Positions 1-10,800 of a stretch of 64,000 bases of DNA are shown here, one piece after another. Every line of letters begins with the position of its first letter. Positions within the stretch are counted from its first letter, which is position 1. The DNA is from Hymenoscyphus infarciens. Lineage: Eukaryota; Ascomycota; Leotiomycetes; Helotiales; Helotiaceae. The notes below the pieces were generated by a model that worked only from the letters and a program-made list of their open reading frames with translations, was not told where the DNA came from and did no database searches. The stretch lies in assembly GCA_001414345.1 (NCBI GenBank), contig LLCB01000127.1, positions 92,342-156,341 on the forward strand, in the 5' to 3' direction. The position numbers were made by a program, and so were the translations under genes.

Positions 1-140
1 TTGAGTTTGGCATTGAGTTTTTGACGGAGATCGTTTTCGTCGGTGACGGTTACTCCATCGGAGTGGGAGTCCTGACTAACGGAGGGTTTTTCGATGTTTT
101 CATGTCGGGAGACGGTTGGTTGATCGTTGGTTAATGCCAT
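1..140 (-). CDS. 5' end of an unidentified gene (cut by window edge)
   Basis: Only the first 46 or so codons are in the window. The minus-strand ATG at 138-140 lies in a strong fungal start context (CAACCACC just before ATGG), and the frame stays open to the window edge. The visible N-terminus is hydrophilic, rich in Asp, Ser, Thr and Lys, with no signal peptide; it runs through an acidic stretch (TDEND) into LRQKLNAKL. Such charged cytosolic leaders occur before the first helix of some fungal transporters, but no diagnostic domain is present, so I assign no function. An ordinary gene start is likely; the family cannot be told. Confidence 0.5.
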   Translation of the reverse strand, partial: MALTNDQPTVSRHENIEKPSVSQDSHSDGVTVTDENDLRQKLNAKL

Positions 141-2256
141 GGTGGTTGTCTGTGTGTATGTACCATGCAAGTACGAGTTTGACAATGGATTATAAGAGTG
201 TTGATCAAATAGAGGGAAGCGGAAGCATAAATAATAGAATGAGGAGTGCTAATGAGTTACGTATGAGGGAAGCTAGGACCTACACTGACGTAAGGGTGTC
301 GAATTGAACAAAGAAAAAAGCTTGAGAACGTGGGCGGAGTTTCACTACAAAAGAGGTGGAAGCGACCTCTTATGTGACGGGACGGGATACTCTTACGAAG
401 ACTCCACTCAAGTCGATCGACGTAGTAAAACCTAAACAAGAATCAAGAGTGAAATCTTATTGGCTACCACATGCGAGTTGCCTACAAAAAACTGGGAAAA
501 GTCTGGGGAATGGCGATGCCATGAGGCATACTTTCCAAGAACCCTGACACCCAGTGGCTATTTTACCCAGCAAATATATATGCCAAACACTAGTTGCAGG
601 TACTTGGGAGTAGCTTTACTCCCATGGTTTCTCGCTTCGGGATTGAATTTAAAGCTATCGCGAACCTCAAGCCCCAACCATATTCTGTTCCCCAATACCC
701 AGTTAAACTCAACTCCAAAAAGCACTGCAAATAAGATACAAAACAAAAAATCAGAAAGAACCCTCCATAAACCCTTAATAAATCCCAAACCCTACGTCAC
801 ACCAACCCCCCCCCCCCCTATCACGCAGTGCAACCCCTCGCAAACCACCACCGGCCATCACCAAAAACAGAAAAAAATCAACGCTTCGCAAAGAACTACC
901 AACCAAAATTCAAGATTGAAGAAGTACAAGATGTTGGATTCCCTTGGTGTTCTTGGCCCCAACTGTGCCGCCGCACTCGTTTTCTTGGTGTCACCCCAAC
1001 TACAACGCTCATTTGTGTATGTTTGCGGGGTGATCGACGTAAGATGCGTGATATGTAATTTGTGACGTCGATGGCTCTTGGAAAGAAATGAATCCCAACA
1101 CGGTGAACAGGGGTTTGTCTGGGCATAGCTGACTGTTGTGAGGACTTGGGAGAGTGCGTGCTTGTATCAGTGAGGTGAAGTGCTCGTGGACAAATTGTAG
1201 AGAAGTCGCTTATAATCCTTCCTACACCTGAAAAAGATATTATACGATTTTTTGGAATAATTAAATGGAATGATTATATCTACAAGAAGACTACAAGCAA
1301 GATTGTTTAATTTACTCGAGTTCCCTAAACCTTCTGAAATAATATCTTTTGATATATTATTCAGGTGTACGAGGAGAGGAACGTTGGCAAAGGCTCTTAC
1401 TCGAGAACAAAGCATCAGAAAGATTTTACAAGATATTGAATTGAAACTATCTAAACAATACCGCTTGATGCCATCCTACCGCACTGGCGCTATAAGGAAC
1501 ATGTTCTAAGAGAATATTAGCAAGTGTTCAAATACATGAAATGTTCTCGAACAAGTGTTGAGTAATAGCAATCAGGAAAAAATTAGAGTTGTATTTTTTG
1601 GTCTTCAAGGAGTAGATCTCCATTAAGGGTTAAAAAGCTTTGATTGTTCATCATATGCTGAGGGGGCAAGAATGTGAAGAAGAGTAAGAAGAATTGACTG
1701 ACCTTTGATTTGCTGGTAGTAGCAGTGAAACAAGTTCTCATTCCTACAAATAGGGGAGGAAACACATATCCTGGGCCATAGGACCGCCACCACAATCAAT
1801 CATGGGCTCATCTCAAATCATAAGTCTCCTGCGAGGCCACTGAGGAGGCTAGAGAGAATGTAACCTCACTGAAGTGATGTATCAACCACAATTGCCTTCG
1901 AATTCCCGTGGAAGCGTAACACTCAAGAGAGTAGAGGAACCAGTACCAGAAAAACCGTAAAGTAAAGCTGGATGGCGACAGAAGTATTGACTGAGCGAGC
2001 GGTCACCCAAGGTGAAATTAGAACAAGACGCTCATATTTCGAGGCTCCAGCAAGCGGTAAATATATGCACACAGACTAGTTGACACGCCATAGAAGAAGG
2101 ATCTTCGTGGCAACTTAAGAGTGTGCAATTCCAGCAAAGAGCAAATCAAGGATGCTAAAAGAGGGAAAGAGGGGCGAGGGTATTTTCGCGGCGCAAGCTG
2201 AGTGAGAAATTGCATTGCACACTGTTGTATCGTGTGAATCGACTGATGTCCTCATC
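141..2256. other. Gene-poor stretch, no supported gene
   Basis: About 2.1 kb of normal base composition between the divergent partial gene and the 3' end of the RING-CH gene. Short open frames exist on both strands (one of 79 codons at 1,270-1,509), but none shows a domain, convincing codon pattern or intron-linked continuation. A poly-C run lies near 810-818. It probably holds the promoter of the partial gene on the left and the 3' UTR of the RING gene on the right. Confidence 0.4.
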
Positions 2257-3230
2257 TTAATCTTGTTTGTCGTCATTCTCGTTATATTCAAGAATATAAT
2301 CACCAACCGCGTCGAAAGCTCTTTTGCACCAAGCTCTGACCAACTTGAATAAAGCCTGATTATCGTCGTTAGCAAATGCATCAATGGTACAGCTAATTCT
2401 CGACCTCGACCTACAATCAAGAAAGCGATGAACCCAACAACTATAACGAAGACCATGGTGCCGGAATTTCTCTCTCGGCGATTTCGGCCGCCAGCGAGGC
2501 CTCCGGCACGTAGATTCCACCAGGTAAAGGGACTGGCGGAAAGAATTGTTTGAATGAATCCAAGGACCCCTAGAGAAGAAACCCCTTTGAAAAAATGCAA
2601 TATCCACCACTGGTGATGTAGCAGCGGAATTCCAGTTGATTCCTCTGCTTTCTGTAAATAGTCATAACCCTTCTTCACGTTGGAAGCCTCCCCGGGTTCG
2701 AACCAGAAATTGAGTATTGGGTCTGCAGCCCAGCCCATTGCAAAGACTATGCCAATCATAGCAATGATAGTGGCCGTAAGTTGGATCGCCCAGCTATGGA
2801 AGAACTGACCCCTGGTCAAACGCCCAAATTGATATTTGTAACCGCAGGAAACGCAATTGTAAAAGATTGTCCCGCTTCCATCCTGGGAATATCTCCACGA
2901 GCGCAGACACTCTGCATGCACATACATGTTTGATCCTTTGCATCTACATGGCCGGATGAGGGGACCCTTATACTCCAGTCCGGTATACTCGACTATGGGT
3001 GTTGGCATGAGCCGGGCGAAGAGACCTTCTGCACTCGCCACGAAAGTGCCTGTAACTTCTTCTCGGCATATTCTACACTGTCGAACCCCAGTTGGATTTT
3101 GTGCGTGATCATCTAGGACCTGGGGAAGTTGTTGTACGTCTCCATCGGGAGGTTGTTGCTGTCCGTCGGCCATATTTGATATCCCAGAAGTCGAAGTTCG
3201 CTGTTGGAGAAAACTTTGTGGGCTGGGCAA
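2257..3230 (-). CDS. RING-CH (MARCH-type) membrane E3 ubiquitin ligase
   Basis: Two exons (2415-3230 and 2257-2355) split by a 59-nt intron with GTAGGT donor, GCTAAC branch site and CAG acceptor give about 304 residues. A C4HC3 RING variant lies at residues about 52-135: CRICREE, then LIRPCRCKGS, HAECLRSW and YNCVSCGY. Three hydrophobic segments follow (AIQLTATIIAMIGIVFAMGW, a second near VLGFIQTIL, and MVFVIVVGFIAFLI), then a short acidic tail ending in NENDDKQD. RING-CH proteins recruit E2 enzymes to ubiquitinate membrane proteins, often in ER or endosomal membranes. Reading through the intron gives a longer frame with a low-quality tail, so I prefer the spliced end. A second in-frame ATG (MADGQQQ) 19 codons downstream could be the true start. 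It is divergent from the proteasome gene. Confidence 0.82.
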
Positions 3231-3624
3231 TTGAGGCTATCGCCATATGCTATTATGCGATTAGCTTTCAAATCATTAGCCTGATAGAAATAGAGGATCA
3301 AAGGGAAGGATAATGAGTGCCGCAAACAGCTCATCCATTGAAGAAAGGTGGCTTTAAAAAAGTCCAGAAAGAAAAGGAAGTGGCGGACTCGAGAGCTTGA
3401 TTTTGGCGCTAATGGGTTTCGGGCTAGATTCTGGCGGCCTTCTTGACGCCTTGGATGTCAGGTGTCAAACAGGCACCGCTGGACGCGAATAGCTTGACCT
3501 TCCAAACCATCGTCAACAGCTCAAGACCTCCCCATCCCGCGAACTCCAAACTTCCATCACCCTCTTTTCAGACCCTCCTACCATCTGCGCACCCTCCGAA
3601 AGAAATCCACGATAACCAAGCAAC
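3231..3624. promoter_or_regulatory. Shared intergenic region of two divergent genes
   Basis: About 394 bp separate the start codons of the minus-strand RING-CH ligase and the plus-strand proteasome alpha-2 gene, so both promoters must lie here. The stretch just before the proteasome start is C/T-rich, as is common in front of highly expressed filamentous fungal genes. I could not identify a specific transcription-factor site. Co-regulation of two ubiquitin-proteasome genes is possible but is inference from position only. Confidence 0.5.
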
Positions 3625-4747
3625 ATGGCGGATAGATATTCGTTCTCCTTGACCACCTTCTCCCCAAGGTAAGCTTGAACCCTCTCTAGCTTCCCATTGC
3701 ACGTATCAAGCTATCCCGGTGGCACAATTCCGTTCATGGCTAATTCAGAATAGCGGGAAGTTGGTTCAGATAGGTTCGTGGAGCTCTAATATACCCTATG
3801 AAGCATTGCGCTTCCACTCTCTTGCCGACAAGTCAATAAGTCCCAACTGCTAATGGTGATGGTTCAGAATATGCATTAAATGCGGTCAATCAAGGTGTCA
3901 CGGCATTGGGAATCAAAGGTATGCCTCAGAAAGCCCCCTTCTCTCTGGGCAAAACCTAACTCTCCCAAGCTACAAACGGCATTGTCCTCGCAACGGAAAA
4001 GAAGTCCTCGTCGCCCTTGATCGATCCTCCTTCCCTCTCAAAAGTCAGCCTTATCACACCAAACATCGGCATGGTATACTCAGGCATGGGACCCGACTAT
4101 CGAGTATTAGTCGACAAAGCCCGTAAAGTCTCACATACCGGCTACAAGCGAATTTACAACGAATACCCCCCAACGAGAATATTAGTGCAGGATGTGGCAA
4201 GAGTCATGCAGGAGGCAACTCAATCTGGTGGTGTACGACCTTATGGTGTCAGTTTGTTGATTGCAGGTTGGGATGAGGGTATTGAGCCGGAATCTGAGGA
4301 GGCTGCTACTACCGATACTCTTCCTGATGATGAGAAGAAGCCATCTGGAAAGACTGGTGGTATCTTGAAGGGCGGACCTATGCTATACCAGGTTGATCCA
4401 AGTGGCAGTTATTTCCCTTGGAAAGCGACGGCTATTGGCAAGAGTGCTACTTCAGCAAAGACGTTTTTGGAGAAGAGATACACCGAGGGTCTTGAGTTGG
4501 AGGACGCTGTCCACATCGCATTGTTGACCTTGAAGGAGACAATTGAGGGAGAGATGAACGGAGAGACTGTTGAAATTGGTAGGCCAACATTTTCAACATT
4601 TTCGAAACTCAACTGACAACTATAATAGGAATCGTTGGACCACCAGCTCATCACTTACTTGGCGTTGAAGGAGTTGAGGGTGCTCAAGGACCAAGATTCA
4701 GAAAGTTGAGTCCTCAGGAGATTGAGGATTACCTAACGAATCTATGA
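3625..4747 (+). CDS. PRE8: 20S proteasome subunit alpha type-2
   Basis: Five exons (3625-3668, 3754-3773, 3868-3918, 3970-4578, 4629-4747) join in frame to about 280 residues. The start [20 protein letters not shown] is the alpha-subunit N-terminal signature ([10 protein letters not shown], then IEYA), and [34 protein letters not shown] and [16 protein letters not shown] are typical of alpha-2. The protein forms part of the alpha ring that gates the 20S core in nucleus and cytosol; alpha subunits are not catalytic. The small second exon (20 nt) and all four introns have GT donors and AG acceptors. An acidic insert of about 35 residues ([18 protein letters not shown]) follows the GWDEG strand and makes this longer than the roughly 250 residues usual for the family. 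The end reads EIEDYLTNL. Confidence 0.93.
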
Positions 4748-5015
4748 GCGTGCATATCCTGCTTTGCATTTGATAGTTTGGGGCACCTGTATTATAGATG
4801 GTCACAACCTGGAAGAAGACAAAATGGATGAGACAAGATACCAAAGACTTTAATTTGCCTCAGGTCTAAATTGATATTTTGACTACCACTATCATCCCTT
4901 CCCTCTTTTTTGTTTCCCCGTTGACCTCAGTCAAATTTCCAGCTGGTGGCTGGGCAAGCAACTAGAAAATCCATGTTTTGGCTCCCATCGGAAAACTATT
5001 CTTCCAACACCTTTA

Positions 5016-6448
5016 TCACGTATCCCTAACCACCAGAAACGAATTATCATACCCCGTCCAAACACCCTCAACCTTCCCACAGACAGGGACTTTCATCTCA
5101 ACCCACTCCCCAACACCGTCCACATCTCCCAATCCCAGCTGACCGTTCCCATTAGAGCCAATTCCCCAGACCCGTCTTTCTTCCCCGTCGATCGTGATAG
5201 CAATCATGTAATCTCGACCAACTGCGATATCGATGACATCCAATCCATGGATATCTATTGATTTTACTGCTTCTTCCTCTTCTTCTGGATCTGAGGGTTG
5301 GAAGAAAGGTAGGAAGGATGAGGACGAGGAATTTGAAGACGTTCCCCAGATATAGAGATCTTTTCCTAATGTGAGGGCTGCTGTTACCGTCCCGCTGGAA
5401 ATGAGTTTCTGTATCGGACCTGTTGGTAAAGAAGACAACTCTGTGATTTCTGAGGGTGTGTCTGCTGGCCTGGTTTTTATCAGTCACCATTTATCTCTTG
5501 AGTTTGAAGGCTCACCTACGTCCCATCCGTAACTTCTCGTCCCAATAGCTGTGGGAATCGTGCATCTCCCCAACTATATACCAACTCCTCCTTCGTTAAA
5601 ACATGGAAGGCTCCCAAGTTCCCTACGATTGTGGTGATTTCCGAGGGGAAGTCAAAAGAGCTTTCCAGGGTTTGAGAGAGGTGGGAGTGGATGTTTTTGT
5701 ATATCGTTATGGTTCTTGGGCTGGAAGCTGAGACGAGGGCTAATCGTCCAGAGGAGAGGGTTGCTATTTGGTTTTTATTCTGGATTATTGGTTGGGGGCT
5801 GTTGAGGATGGTGTAGAGGTGGTCGATGAAAGAAGTTTGAGGTAAGGAGGGGATTCCTAGGTAGTGGAGTCTGGGTGCGATGGAGGAGGGAGTTTGGATG
5901 GAGACTGGGGGTGTTAGTAGCTGTTGTAGAGATAATGGGTTGAAATTTTAGACTAAAAGGAGACGAGACTGGTAAGAGGGGCATAACTCAATTGGGAAGA
6001 AACAAACAACACTGGGGTGCTGACTCGGGAAGCCACGACTGTAGTCTCAAGGCACTCGGTTGAATGACTGAAGAAATCAGTTACGGATTTCATTCTCTGA
6101 CGTGAGTAATGAATTCATTCTTTTTTTGATAAACAAGCAAAATTTGAAAACCCAGCAGACTTTTATCCATCGAATACCAGGGGGAAGGTAGTAGTAAAAA
6201 TGAGAGAGATGTGAAAGGGTGTGAAGGCTCGGCAACTTGAAAGTCATAGGATAACTTGGAGGTACGAAAAGAAACTTGCCTAAATTGGCCGAAAAGTCTC
6301 CATAAATGAAGTCGGTATATTCAGCAGTAAGTATCTGAGTCCATATTCTGAGGTCTTCTTGCTCAAGTCTCTGCTCTTCCGAATCAGGAGGCCCGTAAGT
6401 AAGTTGACCGAAAGCATTGAAGCCGCAACCCCAAAGCGACATTGACAT
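5016..6448 (-). CDS. RCC1-repeat protein (ATS1-like)
   Basis: The first exon (6448 to about 6286) begins MSMSLWGCGFNAFGQL, an RCC1 blade start. A central exon (upper limit unclear, to 5520) encodes VLTKEELVYSWGDARFPQLL, another blade. A 50-nt intron at 5470-5519 (GTAGGT donor, CAG acceptor) joins it to the last exon (5469-5016), which carries LGKDLYIWGTSSNS, then IDIAVGRDYMIAI and RRVWGIGSNGNGQLGLGD. These G-x-G-Q-L-G repeats build a beta-propeller; relatives act as guanine-nucleotide exchange factors, tubulin-related suppressors or ubiquitin-ligase partners. The join between the first exon and the central exon is not resolved: the best donor after exon 1 is a GC-type (GCAAGT), and an extra exon may lie in 5,985-6,120. 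The exact role is unknown; family assignment is firm, gene structure partly so. Confidence 0.75.
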
Positions 6449-7181
6449 CGTGCCAGCTCTCTTATTTGTTCATTCGACACAGGCCCTTTCTCAAATGTCT
6501 TAGACGGACCAATAAGAGAGAGTAATCAAATGCCAGTTTTCCGATTGCTTGTTGGAGTCCCTTCAGCCTTACAGACTGCGAACTGCAGCGAAAAGGTGCA
6601 GCAAGCAAATTGGTGCACAGCCCCCACTTCACCACAAAATGTCAGCAGCGACCTCACACTCACAGCATCTCAACTCGACTCGACAGCTTCACTCGAAAGA
6701 TCTCGTCACTACACTCGACAATCGAAATTGCCTCACTCATCACTCATTCCCCGCAGCGAATATTCACCTTTACCAAGTCTCACCCGCGACGTCGTAACTC
6801 ACGCAACTTGGCATCGTCACCTCCCAAACAGTGCTGCCTACAGCAGCATCAGCATCTCCTCCGCAGGCTCCCATTTAATTGTTCCTGCATGCAACACAGA
6901 CCTCTCTCAGCCTCAGCTTACTCTTTTTTGCTCAAGAAACCATAATTCCCCGGATTTTTTTCTGTTGATTGTTTTCTTTTCTTGTTGCTCTCTGTGTTCC
7001 TTGTTCAATTGAGGGGTTGAATTTTGTGGCGGTGTTCTTTCTGGTGTATTTTATACGCGGCACAAGGTTCGATAACAATTAGCAATTCTCTCTTTACATT
7101 CCTCCAGACCCAAGCTGAACCAGTTGAATCCCGGCGACAAAGAGGCCCCAGGTTGAAGACGAGAAGGAAACATAAGATATA
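6449..7181. promoter_or_regulatory. Intergenic region between divergent RCC1 and Hsp70-like genes
   Basis: About 730 bp between two divergent starts. It is C/A-rich on the plus strand in 6,600-6,930, with CT-rich stretches typical of fungal promoters nearer the Hsp70-like start (6,950-7,180). Open frames here are long only because of low stop density; they show no domain. No heat-shock element array (repeated nGAAn) was seen on careful reading. Confidence 0.4.
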
Positions 7182-9660
7182 ATGAATCTCGATCTCCCGA
7201 TACGCTCGGCTAGTCGTCGAAACGACGAGAGCAGAAAACATTTTACCAATATGACACCTACCTCCTCGACAGAAGCTATATCGGGACCGATTCGGGAACC
7301 TACCCCTTTGAATGATAGGTTGATCGTTGGGCTTGATTTTGGGACTACTTATTCTGGGTATGTTCTACATTTTTCCGTCATTTCTTTGCGACGGTGATGG
7401 TTGAGATTCGAAGTCCCAGAGCAAAGATTGGTTTATGAATCTTCATTTGGAGAATTGCAACCTTTTCGCCATTAGATTTCTTGAGATACCCATATTCAAT
7501 GTAATTTCCTTGCCACAACCAAGAGCTAAGACTGTGCCAATTGAGTTTGGGGTACCAAGAATTCAATTGCTTGATTTTGCTAAAACTTGTTCGATTCCCC
7601 CACACTTAAATTCTTCTACACATGCTAGGCATACAAGATTAGACTAGGTACAGGTTGAGAATTATGACGAGAGATTTAATCTGCGACATGGCATTTTCTA
7701 CAGGAGGAACTCTTTCTAAACTCAATGCCCTTCGATTTATCTGCCTACCTCGCGTTCTCCGGTCACTTCTTGCGTTCCCTCAACCATACCTCTCATAACA
7801 CAAGCTAACAATATCAAACAGCGTAGCAGCAGTCTACACCTCAACCCCTGACGACGTAGAAATCATCAAAACATGGCCCGGCGGCAACGGCATAACATCC
7901 GACAAGGTCCCCACCGAACTATCCTACGACCCCTCTTCCTCTCCCAACTCACCAACAATAAAATGGGGATTCCAATTCCGCCCCGAAGAGTCCCGCTTGC
8001 GGTGTATAAAACTCTTCCTCGATCGCTCTCAAAAACTCCCATGGTACGTTTCCCCACTGGAAACGGCTGCGCAGCTCAAGAAATTCAACAAGAATGTCGT
8101 TGATGCTGTGAGCGATTACTTGACCCAAGTTTACAATCATACCATGGAAACTCTGACGAGGAGATATGGGGAGAGCTTTATGAGTAGTACGAAAGTGGAA
8201 TTTGTACTTACTTGTCCGGCTGTTTGGTCGGATGCCGCGAAGAATACTACGCTTCAAGCAGCTGAACGCGCGGGTATGGGAGCAAAGAGCGAGATTCAGA
8301 TGATCAGTGAACCGGAAGCTGCTGCTGTTTACACACTCAAAGCTATCCAACCTAACCATTTGAGTGCCGGGGATAACTTCGTGGTCTGTGATGCAGGTGG
8401 AGGAACGGTGGATTTAATCGCGTATAAAATTATTTCTCTCAAACCTTTGAGAGTTGAGGAATCAGCGGTTGGAACGGGGGGACTATGCGGAAGTGCGTTC
8501 TTGAATTATCGCTTTGAGGATCATGTCAAGGCGAGGCTTGGAGAGGAGAAATTCAACGAGATGATGGCTAAGAAGGGGAAGACTTGGCAGATGGGTCTAC
8601 GATACTGGGAAGAATTCGTTAAAAGAAACTTCAACGAGGAGGAGCATCAGGAAGTTAATGTTCCTCTTCCGGGATTGCCAGATGACGAGGAAGCAGGGTT
8701 GGATTCTGGATTCCTTGTCATGACCGCGGCACAAATCAAAGAGATCTTTGAACCGGTTGTCAAGGAAGTTTGTGATCTCGTTCAAGGACAAGTCGATGGG
8801 ATCCGTCAAAAAGGCGGTATCGTCTCGGGAATCGTACTCGTTGGTGGTTTCGGACAGAGTAATTACCTCTACACTCGGTTGAAAGCTCATTTCAATACTG
8901 CTGCTCCACCTCCCTATAGCGAAAGACCTACACACGCTCAAGCTAATGCTCTCATCCAAAATGGATCTGTGGAGGTGATGCAGCCCGTGAATGCGTGGAC
9001 GGCAGTGGTGAGAGGAGCGGTATTGAGGGGGTTGGAGGGAAGTATGGTCGTAAGCAGGAAGTCGAGGATGCATTATGGGACTTCGTATGCTACGGTTTAT
9101 GATGAGGAGAAACATCAGGTTAGCGAGAGGTATTGGAGTCCGTTGTGGGAGAGGTGGATGGTTTCGGATAGGATGCAGTGGCATATCGCTAGTATGTTTT
9201 CTCCCTCCCTTTCCTCTTTTTTGAGTGTAGAGCTGATATTCGTGGTAGAGGGCGAGACTTTGAGTGCTGAAACACCAGTTAGTTTCCATTACACACGTAA
9301 TTTCAGGTATACTCCCCCTCCTTTCCCCTCCCCTTATCCCCTCCCCATCCCCCTTTCCATCCCACTAACATTTCCCCAAGGCCAGGACAGTCCCTCGTAG
9401 TCTCCGACGACCTAATCGCCTCAGACGCCGACGGCGAGCCACCTGCCTCTTATACACGGGACCTAGTAAATGTCTGCACCCTAACCACAGACCTCGGTGC
9501 GGTCCCAAAACCCCTCTTCACACGATTGACAACCACTCGAGGTGTGGAGTTTGATAACTTGGATTTCACGCTCGAGATGATCGTAGAGAGTGCCGGGTTG
9601 GGCTTTGAGTTGAAGGTTGACGGGCGTAGGTATGGGAGAGTGGAGGCGGAGTTTCATTGA
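7182..9660 (+). CDS. Hsp70-superfamily ATPase, HSPA12-like
   Basis: Four exons (7182-7357, 7822-9191, 9249-9306, 9381-9660) total 1,884 nt, or 627 residues. Phosphate-1 motif GLDFGTTYSG ends exon 1; phosphate-2 region VVCDAGGGTVDLIAYKI and adenosine motif GIVLVGGFGQSNYLYTRL follow, with SEPEAAAVYTL in between. This is the actin-like ATPase fold of Hsp70, but the C-terminal part lacks the canonical substrate-binding domain and EEVD end; this fits the HSPA12-type family that is much expanded in fungi and whose clients are unknown. Intron 1 is 464 nt, long for this genome, with GCTAAC branch site and CAG acceptor; introns 2 (57 nt) and 3 (74 nt) are ordinary. A second in-frame ATG at 7251 may be the true start. 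The last exon ends GRRYGRVEAEFH. Confidence 0.88.
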
Positions 9661-10611
9661 GTGAGTTTGTGCTGTGCTTGAAAGAGGGAAGGTTGGAGGA
9701 GGAGACGTTTGGTGGTTGGTAGCTCATCGCCTGGAAAGGAGGAAGGGGGGATGGAAGGAATTATGGACGGCATGGTATTATATCCTTTAGTAAAGCAATG
9801 GAAGCAGGACAGATTCGGAGGAGAAAATTAATATATCTGATACACCTAACCTCAAGTATCAAAACTCATTCCGTCTATGCAGTAGAACGAGAAGAGGATA
9901 AACTAGACTGGGGAACCCCCGAAAAAATGTCTGCCTTGCTCTGGTTCCCATCGTTTCAACCAACCCATCCCCTTGAACGACTCGCTCCCAAAGTACGTGG
10001 CTATGTATATCAATTACACGCTCACCAAAAGAAAAAACCCCCCGAATCCTACGCCTACCTTTGGAAAAGCCTCAGAGAGGAGGACATGAAGAGCGGAACA
10101 TCCACTCAGGGAGCAATAACTCCGCAAGGCGAATTGTTATGTCTGCAAAAAGTGAGGCGACGAGGCGGCCGAAATGCAGTAAGCCTTGCACTCACAGATA
10201 GGAGGATATCCACTTCCGGGGCATTGCTTTTTGGCATTCGGCATATAAGGAAGGCGAGCCTCGTCCGTTTTCCCAGAAAATTTCACAAGTCTTACATTCC
10301 AAGATCCATGGTAGTTGTGAATGGGGTATCTCTCGGGTAAACCATAGTGAGGCTGTGCACTTACGAAGGGGCCTCCCACACGCCACCCAATTGGAAAAGA
10401 CGATAATTTAGGGAGCCAATGAGAAAGTAGAAAAATCCTTCTATTTATGTCGTTCTTCTGATGATTGGTTGCGGGATTATTTGTCGGTCTAATATGATTT
10501 CGTCGTATTTAATCAGGGGTCGAATAGACTCACAAAGCAGCTGCCAAAGTAGATGGTGTAACCTCTCATTGTGGCGAATTATCGAGATCGCAGCTGAATT
10601 ACCTTCGTAAG
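9661..10611. other. Gene-poor stretch before the first RIP block
   Basis: About 950 bp without a supported gene. Frames of 181 codons (plus, 9798-10340) and 80 or 64 codons (minus, 10137-10386) overlap each other. The minus frame contains Cys-rich pieces (ILECKTCEIF, PICECKAYC) that could be a small exon, but frame changes and lack of flanking exons prevent a call. Confidence 0.3.
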
Positions 10612-10613
10612 TA

Positions 10614-10800
10614 TGGTGGCTGTTAGCGACCCTCTCGGACATTTTAGAAAATCAACTTTTTAGCATTTCAGCGTCTAAATATATTATAATTCAACGTCCT
10701 CTACTACCACCTTTTATACTAAATTATACTTTAAAGTTAAGAGAATTATATAATAAGGCTATTTAATTATACTAAAATTATATATACTCGATTATTATAA
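10614..10800. repeat. Left TIR of the 10.6-13.1 kb element
   Basis: Inverted match to 12,900-13,077. The outermost part (to about 10,655) is nearly identical to its partner, for example GACCCTCTCGGACATTTTAG. Further inward the copies differ mostly by C/T and G/A changes, as RIP would leave. Confidence 0.75.

Noticed and set aside
460..1065. 201-codon frame on the plus strand
   Set aside because: Low-complexity Thr/Pro/Asn composition around a poly-C run, opposite equally long frames; no domain.
8597..9289. 230-codon minus frame
   Set aside because: Antisense shadow of the Hsp70-like gene.
10445..10642. Two small proteins sharing the start MSERVANSHHT (also at 13049-13288)
   Set aside because: The shared start is just the terminal inverted repeat read outward on both sides of the element.
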